Positions 1 through 6,577 are shown, counted from the first letter of the stretch. The stretch: DNA of 14,082 bases from Candidatus Bathyarchaeota archaeon (GCA_014859755.1 JACUTO010000026.1:1-14082); one strand, 5' to 3'. Notes: generated from the sequence alone by a model not told the origin. Numbers and translations are program-made.

Positions 1-43
1 AGGCCCTTTCCCCGGGAACACCCTTCGCTAAATCTCTCAGCAT
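1..43 (-). CDS. Possible 5' end of a gene running off the left edge
   Basis: An ATG at 43 on the minus strand opens a frame that stays open to the window edge and reads MLRDLAKGVPGERA. A weak purine-rich GGGAAG lies about 8 bases upstream. Fourteen codons are too few to recognise a family, and the frame could be open by chance. It would be transcribed in the same direction as the aminotransferase, about 120 bases downstream of that gene's stop. Nothing else is recognised between 44 and 162 apart from a 12-base alternating purine-pyrimidine tract near 95-106. Confidence 0.25.
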   Translation of the reverse strand, partial: MLRDLAKGVPGERA

Positions 44-162
44 TTTATAACTTCCCAACGAATCTGTAAAGTTTCCAAGGTATTATTTCATCATACGCAT
101 GCATAAGACTTCTGCCAGAATGATAGGGATTCTGCGCGGGGCAAATAGGAACTCCAATAGTC

Positions 163-1329
163 TTAGGGCTTCATGATTTGCCTAACCACTTTCTGAATCC
201 TATTCATGGCTTCTGAGATTTTTTCCATGGAGTTGGCGTAGGAGATTCGAACATATTTTTCTCCCTTCATGGAGAAGGCGGTTCCGGGCATAACAGCCAC
301 TTTAGCTTTTTCGATGAGTTGCTTTGTGAAATCCGGAGATTCGACGTCTAAAAGGATTCTTGGATAGACGTAGAAAGCACCTGTAGGTTTGGTTACGGAA
401 AAGGCGTTCATTTCTTTCAATCTTTCAACCATGAGGTCTCGCCTCTTTCGGTATTCTTTCACCATAATATCTACGCAATCTTGAGGGTCATCCAACGCTG
501 CTATCGCCGCCTTTTGCGCGAAGGAGGTCCGGCAGGCGTTGGCATATCCGCCGACTTTGCCCATAGCTTCAATGATGTTTGCGTGGGAAACGGCGTAACC
601 AATCCTCCATCCCGTCATTGCATAGGTCTTGGAAAGGGAGAAGACGGTTATGATATGGTCTCTGAGGTCTGAATGCGTAGCTAGGCTGAAGTGTTTGGCT
701 TCGTAAACGATTCTTTCGTAAACTTCGTCGAGGATGAGGATTAAGTCATGTTCTGTTGCCAGATCGCCGATCTCCTTTATGACGTTTTTAGGCACAACTG
801 CTCCAGTGGGGTTGTTGGGGGTATTCAATATGATAAGTTTCGTCTTTTTTGTAATATGCTTCTTCATTTCATCCGCATCCGGAATAAAACCATCTTTTTC
901 TTCCAAAAAAATGCGCTTCGGAACTCCGCCCACGAGCAACACGTTCTGAAGGTATCGGGGCCAGGCAGGATCAAAAAATAAAACCTCATCGCCGGGGTTG
1001 ACTAGGGACTGGATGGCGGCGTAGATTGCGCCTAAGCCTCCGTCGGTGATTAGAACCTCGGTTTCTGGATCAGCCTCGATTCTATTTTCGCGTTTAAGCT
1101 TTCTAGCCACTGCTTCACGAAGTTCGAGGAGCCCTTCTGTGGGGGTGTAGTGGGTGAAGCCTTCGTTTATGGCTTGAATAGCCGCTTCTTTGATGTGTTG
1201 GGGGGTGTCAAAATCTGGTTCTCCGAGCTCCAACCTTATGATGTCGGTTCGTTCCATCACCAATCTCCTAACTTCGGCAAATTTGGATGGAGGAAGTCTT
1301 CGAGCCCTCTCAGAAATTTTGTCTTCCAA
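163..1329 (-). CDS. Class I PLP-dependent aminotransferase (aspartate aminotransferase-like)
   Basis: A fold-type I aminotransferase of 388 residues, the usual length for the family. It would move an amino group between an amino acid and a 2-oxoacid in the cytoplasm. Visible landmarks are the substrate-side GEPDF motif (36-40), NNPTG (172-176), DEVY (201-204) carrying the Asp and Tyr that contact the cofactor, SLSKTYAMTGWRIGY with the Schiff-base lysine at K234, and the carboxylate-binding arginine near R361 in YVRISYA. The start is TTG: a GGAGGG lies 8 bases upstream, no ATG is available, and this start gives the normal N-terminal lead into GEPDF. The exact substrate (Asp, Ala, aromatic or other) cannot be set from sequence alone. 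It stands alone, without an obvious operon partner. Confidence 0.93.
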   Translation of the reverse strand: MEDKISERARRLPPSKFAEVRRLVMERTDIIRLELGEPDFDTPQHIKEAAIQAINEGFTHYTPTEGLLELREAVARKLKRENRIEADPETEVLITDGGLGAIYAAIQSLVNPGDEVLFFDPAWPRYLQNVLLVGGVPKRIFLEEKDGFIPDADEMKKHITKKTKLIILNTPNNPTGAVVPKNVIKEIGDLATEHDLILILDEVYERIVYEAKHFSLATHSDLRDHIITVFSLSKTYAMTGWRIGYAVSHANIIEAMGKVGGYANACRTSFAQKAAIAALDDPQDCVDIMVKEYRKRRDLMVERLKEMNAFSVTKPTGAFYVYPRILLDVESPDFTKQLIEKAKVAVMPGTAFSMKGEKYVRISYANSMEKISEAMNRIQKVVRQIMKP

Positions 1330-1937
1330 CTATACAGCCCTCCGCCTTCAAACTATTTGCTCTATCGAGAATGAAAACCTTGTGGATGCGCGCGCTTTGG
1401 GTTCTGGATTATTCTGTTCAATGAAAATCTTGTTTACTTACAACCTATTCCAGTGACCACAGGAAGAACGCTTCATCCTTGCTCTTCATTGCATAGTGTG
1501 CGTGTGTGCATGTTTACTCGATGCTTGGCGGTTCATCTGAGGTTGACGTGGAAGTACTTGTCGTATAGCCCTTAGTGACTAGTTCTAGACCGACTTTTTC
1601 GGGGTGGGCAGCTGGTCTGGAAGTTGGGAGTTGTGGTGGTTTTTTCCTGAATTTGTTCACCACCACAACTGCTTCTAGACTGAGTGTTTTCGGGGGTGGG
1701 CGGCTGACTTGGAAGCTGCGTGTTGTTGTGAGTGTGCCACGGAAAAAGGTCACAACAACACCCGCTTCTAAGTTGAGTTGTTGTTGGTAAGCGAAAAATT
1801 CAGAAAACAACGACAACTCTTCATAGCTGAGTCAAGGCTTGGGTAGGTGTTTCAGAGGTTGTAGTAGTCTTTAGGGCGCGCGCTTTTTTCGGAGTGGCTA
1901 AGGTGAGAATGGCATGGCACTAATAATTGCTAGAATT
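1330..1937. other. 608-base intergenic region without a convincing gene
   Basis: This gap separates the 5' end of the aminotransferase from the 3' end of the symporter. It holds a CGCGCG tract at 1388-1395 about 60 bases upstream of the aminotransferase start, an 18-base perfectly alternating purine-pyrimidine run at 1496-1513, a hairpin repeat array at 1583-1819 and a second CGCGCG tract at 1876-1883. Open frames cross the array on both strands, but their only starts are poor and the homologous repeat copies are read in different frames, so I regard it as non-coding. Confidence 0.7.
1583..1819. repeat. Tandem repeat array with covarying 12-bp hairpins
   Basis: Units begin with a TTCTAGAC-like box at 1583, 1673 and (degenerate) 1766, giving periods of 90 and 93 bases. 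The first two units share a linker of roughly 40 bases with a TTTTCGGGG-TGGGC core and a GGAAG box. Each unit ends in a hairpin: stem 1629-1640 with 1659-1670, stem 1720-1731 with 1750-1761 (both 12 perfect base pairs with an 18-base loop), and stem 1775-1786 with 1808-1819 (12 pairs including one G-T, 21-base loop). The third unit lacks the linker. Stem sequences differ among copies (AGTTGTGGTGGT, GTGTTGTTGTGA, GAGTTGTTGTTG), yet pairing is kept in all. That suggests selection on structure, either as RNA or as extruded DNA. The transcribed strand is unknown. Confidence 0.8.
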
Positions 1938-3506
1938 TCATTTGCGCGCAGGAAACAGTTTTTCGAGTCTTTCTTCTGGAATAGGTTTGGTGGCTAGGCT
2001 GATGATGAAATAAATCGAGGCTGCGCCGAACATTAGAAGTAATGCCCAGTAACCCCAATGGTACAGGCCAACAAATTTTCCATAAGCTTTGGGATGAAGA
2101 ATAGTGAGGGTTAACCCGTAAATTATGGTGGCGATGGCGCCCCATTTCGTTGCTCTCTTCCAGTACATTGAGACTCCGACAACGAAAAAGAATATCCCAG
2201 CCTGAGCCACGGCTGAGCCTGCCATAAACTCCGAGAGAATGGGTGGAGGCGAAGTGAATGTCCACCATAACGGTATTGCTATGAATGGGATAAGCATCAG
2301 TTTCGTGAGCCGCAACAGTTTCTTTGGAGAAGCCTTCGGATAAGCGTTGTGAATAAAGTCCCGCGTTATGTTGGTGGCCATTACCATGACCATACTCGCT
2401 AAAGTTGCAACAGCTGCTGCAAAAACGCTTGCGGCAAACAAGGATGCAAGCGGAACGCCACCGGCACTTATACTTGCATAAGTTGCTGCTGAGTCACCGT
2501 ATATGGGTGGATTAGCAGCCATTAGGGAGTCGCCCCAGACAGTTCTGGCAGCAAGTCCTACAACGCCAATCCATAGGGGGGTTAAGCCGCCCACAACAAG
2601 TATAGGCAACATCATCCAATACTCGCGTTTAGTGATTTTTCGGGTGCCCAAGAAACGGGCTATGTTATGCGGAAAACCTGTTGCCATAAAGAGAAACATG
2701 AACACTGCAACTACAACTCCAACATAATCCACGCCTGGAAAAGCTAAGCCTTCAGGAGGAGGCAGAGGCAACGTGTAGTCCTTTAGGAAGATCTGTGTTT
2801 GGTTACCTCCAGGATACGTAAATGTCTGGGTCCCAATTGCCCCTGCGATTTCCGCCGGACCGCCTGCCCAAATGAGGGCCGCTATGCCCAATGTCCAGCC
2901 GACAATTGTTAACAGAACGCCTTGGAAACCTGAGACCCATTGGGTGCCCGTGTATCCGCCAACACTCAAGTATACGAGCACCAGGATTGCTGTTGCTAGT
3001 AGGCTTCCGTAGAAGGGCGTGTTAGTTGTTATCGTCCAGACCGTTGCCATGGCCTTATATTGCCCCACAGAGTAGACTATGAGGAGAACAATCATGGCCA
3101 GTCCAGCCAACGCCTGCACCGTCCTGCTCTCAAACCTTACCCTTAGCATTTCTGGCACGGTTCGGACCCCAAATGCCACGTACCTTCGCATTCTGTAGCC
3201 AATTACCAGACATAGGGCTATGCCTGCCACACTGGTTGTACCGATGAGCCAGCTACCCGACCAGCCGTAGGCATAGCCCAAACCGGCATTCCCAAAGATC
3301 GCCCAACCGCTCAAATAGGTTGCAACCAAAGCAAAACCAGTCACAAGAGGCCCGATGTCTCCACGGCCTACCAACCATTCCTCGAAACTCTTAGCTTTTT
3401 TCCTCATGAAAAAGCCCAAAAGAATGCTTATGGTCAAGAATGCTGCTATAGCTGCGATAACGCCGACCGTTATCTCTGGTCCTACTTCGGGTATTGGAGG
3501 AGCCAT
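1938..3506 (-). CDS. Sodium/solute symporter (SSF family)
   Basis: A 522-residue integral membrane protein of the SSF family, whose members couple Na+ entry to uptake of sugars, amino acids or carboxylates. About 13 hydrophobic segments are visible, beginning at residues 11-33. Family landmarks include GGYTGTQWVSGFQG (183-199), the ATGFPHNIARFLGTR stretch (275-289) and ATLAS (367-371) at the place where the family has its Na+-binding Ser/Thr pair; only the Thr is retained here. A roughly 45-residue polar insert (216-260) probably faces outside. The ATG directly follows the TGA of the small upstream membrane gene, so the two should be co-transcribed and translationally coupled. Substrate is unknown; the divergent CoA ligase makes an organic acid a reasonable guess. 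Confidence 0.9.
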   Translation of the reverse strand: MAPPIPEVGPEITVGVIAAIAAFLTISILLGFFMRKKAKSFEEWLVGRGDIGPLVTGFALVATYLSGWAIFGNAGLGYAYGWSGSWLIGTTSVAGIALCLVIGYRMRRYVAFGVRTVPEMLRVRFESRTVQALAGLAMIVLLIVYSVGQYKAMATVWTITTNTPFYGSLLATAILVLVYLSVGGYTGTQWVSGFQGVLLTIVGWTLGIAALIWAGGPAEIAGAIGTQTFTYPGGNQTQIFLKDYTLPLPPPEGLAFPGVDYVGVVVAVFMFLFMATGFPHNIARFLGTRKITKREYWMMLPILVVGGLTPLWIGVVGLAARTVWGDSLMAANPPIYGDSAATYASISAGGVPLASLFAASVFAAAVATLASMVMVMATNITRDFIHNAYPKASPKKLLRLTKLMLIPFIAIPLWWTFTSPPPILSEFMAGSAVAQAGIFFFVVGVSMYWKRATKWGAIATIIYGLTLTILHPKAYGKFVGLYHWGYWALLLMFGAASIYFIISLATKPIPEERLEKLFPARK

Positions 3507-3680
3507 TCACTCTTCCTCCCAATAATAACGAGTTTTTATGAAAACCGCAAGAACGCCGAAAACTATTGCGAGTAAAGCGTGACCCCAATAAGCGTACCAG
3601 CCACCTAATAAGTATGCGATGACAGGAACTAGGATAATGCACAGAGCCATGATTGCTAATAGACCGTGGATTTTGCTCAT
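3507..3680 (-). CDS. Small membrane protein coupled to the symporter
   Basis: A 57-residue frame beginning MSKIHGLLAI and ending KTRYYWEEE. It has two hydrophobic stretches (about 5-25 and 32-48), separated by a short GGWYAYWG turn, and a charged tail. GGAG lies 6 bases before the ATG, the clearest ribosome-binding site near this operon. Its TGA (3509-3507) touches the symporter ATG (3506-3504) with no spacer. Small two-helix proteins encoded just ahead of SSF transporters are known in other organisms (for example the DUF4212 and DUF3311 types); I do not see a clear match to either, so an accessory-subunit role is inferred from position and topology. Confidence 0.75.
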   Translation of the reverse strand: MSKIHGLLAIMALCIILVPVIAYLLGGWYAYWGHALLAIVFGVLAVFIKTRYYWEEE

Positions 3681-3718
3681 CGCAGTCTCCTCATTCTTTG
3701 AAGTGTCATACTTTAACT

Positions 3719-3765
3719 ACTTAATCTTTAAAAGAATAATGCGCGCACGTAAAATTATTTATGCG
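3719..3765. promoter_or_regulatory. Divergent promoter region, symporter operon / CoA ligase
   Basis: The 120 bases between two divergent starts carry an A/T-rich TTTTAAAG element (about 3727-3734) placed for the minus-strand operon and AAATTATTTA (3752-3761) placed about 40 bases ahead of the ligase ATG. Between them lies a 13-base alternating purine-pyrimidine tract (3739-3751) containing GCGCGC. For the ligase, GGTGAT (3792-3797) is a perfect Shine-Dalgarno core just ahead of the ATG. The arrangement would let one regulator act on both units. Confidence 0.5.
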
Positions 3766-3800
3766 CCCCACTATTTACGATAGGAAAATGCGGTGATACA

Positions 3801-5144
3801 ATGAAGGATTCGGTTGGAAGTTGGATTTACGAGCCTAAGTTTGAAAAAATGCCTAGAGAAAGACTCGTGGAACTGCAAGAGGAACGCCTGAGGAAAATCG
3901 TCCGGTTTTGTTACGAGAGAATCCCATCTTACAAGAGAAAGTTTAAGGATGCTGGAATAACTCCCGATGACGTAAGAACCTTGGACGATCTGGAGAAAAT
4001 ACCTTTCACCACCAAAGAAGACCTTCGTAAGGCCTATCCATATGGAACGTTAGCCATGGACATAGGTGAAGTTTTGGAGTTGCATGCAAGCTCCGGAACG
4101 ACGGGACACCCAACTACATGCGCATACACCAAAGGAGATTTGGGAGTTTGGTCAAAAGTCATGGCGAGGATATACGCTTCTGCTGGAACAAGAAAGCATG
4201 ACATTGTCCAGAACGCTTACGGCTACGGCTTGTTCACGGGTGGTTTGGGCTTCCATTATGGAGCGTTAGAGATAGGTGCAACAGTTTTACCTATTGCTTC
4301 AGGCAATACTGAACGACAGATAAGACTTGCAAAAGAATATGGGACGACCATACTTGCGTGTACGCCAAGCTATGCAGCCTACATAGGTGAATATGCAAGA
4401 GAAAAAATGGGAATAGACCCAACGAAAGAGCTTAGGTGGAAAAGCGGGTTGTTCGGAGCTGAAGTATGGTCTGAAGAGCTTAGACTTAGAATTCAGGAGC
4501 TTTTGGGACTTGAAGCCTTTGACATCTACGGCCTTTCAGAGGTGATTGGTCCAGGAGTGTCGGTGGAATGCCCGGAGCACAACGGACTCCACATCTATGT
4601 AGATCATTTCTTGCCAGAGATAGTCAATCCCGTGACCGGGCAAAAACTTGAGGAGGGAAAAACCGGGGAACTCGTTTTAACAACGTTAACTAGAGAGGCA
4701 ACACCGGTGCTTAGATTCAGAACAGGCGACATGACATCACTTACAACTGAAGAATGCTCATGTCAAAGAACTATAGCGAGGATGAGTAGAATCTTAGGCA
4801 GAGCAGACGACATGTTCAAAGTAAGAGGTGTGAAGATGTGGCCGACGACCTTGGAGCACGCATTGCTTCTCGTAGCAGGAGCCTCTCAAAACTATCAGAT
4901 AATCCTTGAACGTCCAGAACGATTGGATATTATGACGGTGCAGGTTGAGCCTGAAAAAAAGATTTTCGAGAGAGTAAGCGGAGACCTGTCGCAACTTCAA
5001 GATCTTAGCCTCGAGATCGTGGAATCCATAAGATCAGTGACTGGAATCAAGGCAAATGTCGTTTTAGTTCCCTGCAACAGCCTTCCAAGATTCGAAGGAA
5101 AAGCCAGAAGAATTAAAGACCTGAGAAAGGATGTAGCTTTTTAA
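3801..5144 (+). CDS. paaK: Phenylacetate-CoA ligase family (PaaK-type) AMP-forming acyl-CoA synthetase
   Basis: A 447-residue cytoplasmic ligase of the ANL superfamily, close to PaaK in length and motifs. It would activate an aryl or other organic acid with ATP to an acyl-adenylate, then transfer it to CoA. Visible are the phosphate-binding SSGTTG (97-102), YGLSE (243-247), RFRTGD (305-310) with the ribose-binding Asp, the hinge GRADDMFKVRG (333-343), and a C-terminal GKARR with candidate catalytic lysine K434. C257, H260, H264, C319 and C321 sit in clusters that could bind a metal; this is inference. The ATG has GGTGAT just upstream. Related archaeal enzymes may use phenylacetate, indoleacetate or other aryl acids, so the exact substrate is open. 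The gene is monocistronic, followed by a CGCGCGCG tract and tRNA-Ala. Confidence 0.88.
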   Translation: MKDSVGSWIYEPKFEKMPRERLVELQEERLRKIVRFCYERIPSYKRKFKDAGITPDDVRTLDDLEKIPFTTKEDLRKAYPYGTLAMDIGEVLELHASSGTTGHPTTCAYTKGDLGVWSKVMARIYASAGTRKHDIVQNAYGYGLFTGGLGFHYGALEIGATVLPIASGNTERQIRLAKEYGTTILACTPSYAAYIGEYAREKMGIDPTKELRWKSGLFGAEVWSEELRLRIQELLGLEAFDIYGLSEVIGPGVSVECPEHNGLHIYVDHFLPEIVNPVTGQKLEEGKTGELVLTTLTREATPVLRFRTGDMTSLTTEECSCQRTIARMSRILGRADDMFKVRGVKMWPTTLEHALLLVAGASQNYQIILERPERLDIMTVQVEPEKKIFERVSGDLSQLQDLSLEIVESIRSVTGIKANVVLVPCNSLPRFEGKARRIKDLRKDVAF

Positions 5145-5233
5145 CCTCACAATACCAGATCAAACGCGCGCGAATCTCTTTTAGCCAAAATTAGTGGTGG
5201 ACCGGGCGGGATTTGAACCCGCGGCCTCCGCCT

Positions 5234-5247
5234 CTTTCGGCTGGACA
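5234..5247 (-). other. 14-base canonical (37/38) intron of tRNA-Ala
   Basis: Exon bases TTCG pair with intron bases CGAA to form the central helix. The bulges are CA^T at the 5' site and AG^A at the 3' site, and the anticodon stem is the outer helix. The intron closes with a 7-base loop, leaving almost nothing beyond what cleavage needs. Confidence 0.85.
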
Positions 5248-5261
5248 TGCGAAGGCGGCGT

Positions 5262-5288
5262 ATGCACTGACGACCGCACGGTCGTCAT
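5262..5288 (-). other. 27-base D-arm intron of tRNA-Ala
   Basis: An 8-bp inner helix (TGACGACC with GGTCGTCA) is flanked by a GA^A bulge, a central helix GCAT/GTGC with one T-G pair, and an AT^A bulge. Removing it restores the G10-C25 pair of the D-stem; without splicing the D-arm is disrupted. Confidence 0.83.
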
Positions 5289-5313
5289 TCATGCCAGACT
5301 GAACTACCGGCCC

Positions 5314-5410
5314 ACTAGGGTTTGAAACAAGATCCATATTAAACGTTTTTCGCCGTCAATAAACGAAACGCATAAATCAGAATTTTCCGTTGTAACAATT
5401 GGTCGGGCAA
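5314..5410. promoter_or_regulatory. Shared divergent promoter region of tRNA-Ala and tRNA-Tyr
   Basis: Ninety-seven A/T-rich bases separate the two 5' ends. A minus-strand TATA-like element lies at about 5334-5344, 23-30 bases from the tRNA-Ala 5' end, and CATAAATC at 5371-5378 is placed for tRNA-Tyr, assuming a short 5' leader. Confidence 0.5.
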
Positions 5411-5441
5411 CGGGCGGTAGCTCAGCTTGGTAGAGCTTCCG

Positions 5442-5475
5442 AGCCAGCTTGACTCTAGTCCAAGCTGACGGAGAC
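5442..5475 (+). other. 34-base intron of tRNA-Tyr at position 30/31
   Basis: The junctions fit a bulge-helix-bulge: exon CTTC pairs with intron GGAG (one T-G), bulges CG^A and AC^G, and a 9-bp inner helix GCCAGCTTG/CAAGCTGAC with a single C-A mismatch. It must leave before the anticodon stem can close. Confidence 0.83.
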
Positions 5476-5482
5476 GCTGTAG

Positions 5483-5533
5483 ACGCCTGCCAAAGGTAGG
5501 CATCACCCAGCCTGCCAAGCGCACAATGCGGAA
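5483..5533 (+). other. 51-base canonical intron of tRNA-Tyr
   Basis: Cut sites AG^A and AA^A are supported by the required mature loop. The central helix CTGT/GCGG is weak (two T-G pairs) and I find no inner helix next to it, so this is a relaxed bulge-helix-loop. Inside, GGTAGGC (5495-5501) can pair with either of two copies of GCCTGCC (5485-5491 or 5510-5516). Confidence 0.75.
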
Positions 5534-5588
5534 ACCGGACTGTCGCAGGTTCAAATCCTGCCCGCCCGACCAAATCCAAACCAGCCTA

Positions 5589-5594
5589 TTTTTT
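5589..5594 (+). terminator. T-run downstream of tRNA-Tyr
   Basis: Six consecutive T begin 17 bases after the encoded CCA. Archaeal polymerase commonly stops at such T tracts without needing a hairpin. Confidence 0.5.
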
Positions 5595-5644
5595 GGCGAA
5601 ATAATTAGGGGGAATTCGGAATTTTAGAATATGATAGGTGTAAC

Positions 5645-6226
5645 TTAAATCCTATATGTCATTTCGCTTGTTCTGTTAAAACCAAAAATTCTGTTCCAAG
5701 GGAAAGGTATTCTATGGGCTTTCACTTTTTTGAAACCTATTCTTTCGTAAAGTTTTTTGGCTTTTTCGTTTGCGTCTATTACGAAGAGTTTGACTTGTTC
5801 ATATCCTCTTGAGCGTGCGAAATCAATTATGAAGTTGATTAAATTGCTTCCTATTCCTTTGCCACGTATATTTCTGGCCACTGCCAGCGCGTCTACTAAT
5901 AATTCTTTCTCTTCGACTTTGTTGCAAAATATCCAACCTAAGAACATGACTCTAAAAATCCCAAATTTGAGTTCCCGCAATAGTTGCCAAAAACTTACAT
6001 CAAAGAATCTTTTCCCTTTGAACTCTAATCCTCCAACGCCCACAACAACACCTTCACGGATGGCTACCACTATTCTATTGTTCCGTAAATGTTTAGATAT
6101 CAAAGGAATGCTCTGTTTCTTAGGGCCAAAAATGTTCTCAAATTTGTTTTCAAAGGCTTCGTAGATGATTTTGGCTACTCTAACCTTTTGGTTCTTAGGC
6201 ACACCGAAGGTTATCTCCAGATCCAT
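5645..6226 (-). CDS. GNAT-family N-acetyltransferase
   Basis: A 193-residue acetyl-CoA-dependent acetyltransferase. The acetyl-CoA pyrophosphate-binding motif A is VARNIRGKGIG (116-126), preceded by the strand VDALAV and followed by helix SNLINFIIDFARSRG; motif B ends in KKLYERIGFKK (157-167). A hydrophobic segment (about 84-102) between the N-terminal half and motif A is longer than usual and may contact substrate or membrane. I start at ATG 6226, because GAGGGT lies 6 bases upstream; a GTG at 6238 would add four residues but has no such site. The substrate is unknown, and RimI-like protein acetylation is only one possibility. It is a single gene facing tRNA-Tyr. Confidence 0.87.
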   Translation of the reverse strand: MDLEITFGVPKNQKVRVAKIIYEAFENKFENIFGPKKQSIPLISKHLRNNRIVVAIREGVVVGVGGLEFKGKRFFDVSFWQLLRELKFGIFRVMFLGWIFCNKVEEKELLVDALAVARNIRGKGIGSNLINFIIDFARSRGYEQVKLFVIDANEKAKKLYERIGFKKVKAHRIPFPWNRIFGFNRTSEMTYRI

Positions 6227-6464
6227 TAAGACCCTCACTATTTTGTGAACAAAAGCCTTTAGCTTCTACCAGATTGTAACACCAATCCCTTTCGAATACT
6301 CTCTCCTTCATTAACCCATCATGACTATTTAAACAAAAGTTTTAGTCCATACCACCCGACCAACCGAATCATGTAAGACCTGCTGCGTTTTGCCGAACTG
6401 AAGCCCCTTGAAAAACTTCAGTGGAAACCACGATGACCGAAAATGCGCTTGGGAATGTTGGGGG

Positions 6465-6477
6465 TATATAAAAAAAA
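6465..6477 (+). promoter_or_regulatory. Strong TATA box with no assigned gene
   Basis: GTATATAAAAAAAA follows a G-run and is the best TATA match in the window. Predicted initiation near 6490-6500 would produce an RNA running into tRNA-Val about 80 bases on, so it could be a second tRNA promoter or drive a small RNA. Confidence 0.45.
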
Positions 6478-6541
6478 GTTGGGGCCGTCTATCTACAGAG
6501 AGAAAGAGATTTGCAGGTGATACCTTCAACTCACGCGCACT

Positions 6542-6550
6542 CTTTATAAA
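6542..6550 (+). promoter_or_regulatory. TATA box of tRNA-Val
   Basis: CTTTATAAAAC lies 28-36 bases before the mature tRNA 5' end, the normal distance. It is directly preceded by an alternating CACGCGCAC tract (6532-6540) at the position of the TFB recognition element. Confidence 0.7.
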
Positions 6551-6577
6551 ACATTTAATACCATAATTTTGAACAAC

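Larger units (their letters stand above)
5198..5313 (-). tRNA. tRNA-Ala (CGC) with two introns
   Basis: After removal of two introns the minus strand folds into a standard 75-base tRNA. The acceptor stem GGGCCGG/CCGGTCC contains the G3-U70 pair that marks alanine tRNA. The D-stem is GTTC/GAAC, the anticodon stem CCGCC/GGCGG with loop TTCGCAA, the variable loop AGGCC, and the T-stem GCGGG/CCCGC with TTCAAAT. CCA is encoded (5197-5195). A 27-base intron interrupts the D-arm between nucleotides 23 and 24 (5262-5288) and a 14-base intron lies at the canonical 37/38 site (5234-5247). Both junctions sit in 3-base bulges flanking 4-bp helices, as the archaeal splicing endonuclease requires. It is divergent from tRNA-Tyr; a TTTAATATGG-like element at about 5334-5344 is placed as its TATA box. 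Confidence 0.93.
5411..5569 (+). tRNA. tRNA-Tyr (GTA) with two introns and a 7-base middle exon
   Basis: Spliced, this gives a standard tRNA. The acceptor stem CGGGCGG/CCGCCCG has the C1-G72 pair typical of archaeal tyrosine tRNA. D-stem GCTC/GAGC, anticodon stem TCCGG/CCGGA, loop CTGTAGA, variable loop CTGTC, T-stem GCAGG/CCTGC with TTCAAAT, discriminator A, and an encoded CCA (5570-5572). Exon 1 is 5411-5441, exon 2 only 5476-5482 (GCTGTAG, nucleotides 31-37, holding the anticodon) and exon 3 5534-5569. Intron 1 (34 bases) interrupts the anticodon stem between 30 and 31; intron 2 (51 bases) is at the canonical 37/38 site. A run of six T at 5589-5594 is the likely terminator. Confidence 0.92.
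6227..6577. other. 350-base intergenic region with an orphan TATA box
   Basis: No convincing gene. For GNAT on the minus strand a TTTAAATAG element at about 6325-6334 predicts a leader of roughly 80 bases. On the plus strand a perfect 7-bp inverted repeat (6397-6403 with 6416-6422) is followed at once by a small GTGG/CCAC hairpin, then by a strong TATA box at 6465-6477 and a GGTGAT about 50 bases further on with no start codon behind it. A minus-strand frame through this area and the tRNA-Val gene is an artefact. Confidence 0.6.

Noticed and set aside
1514..1816. 100-residue minus-strand open frame over the repeat array, and a 71-residue frame on the opposite strand
   Set aside because: The minus frame starts at TTG with no ribosome-binding site, composition is simple (VVV, TTT, STSTST), and a one-base difference puts homologous repeat copies in different frames. 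Paired stems explain the sequence better.
1583..1819. CRISPR array
   Set aside because: Only two to three units of unequal similarity, period about 90, hairpin sequence not conserved, and no adjacent cas genes.
5304..5579. Minus-strand frame reading VGRAGFEPATVRF
   Set aside because: This is the well-known false protein produced by translating the opposite strand of a tRNA gene, here tRNA-Tyr.
6226..6311. 38-residue minus-strand frame beginning MKERVFERDW upstream of GNAT
   Set aside because: It overlaps the GNAT start out of frame, has no recognisable domain, and is more simply the GNAT leader.
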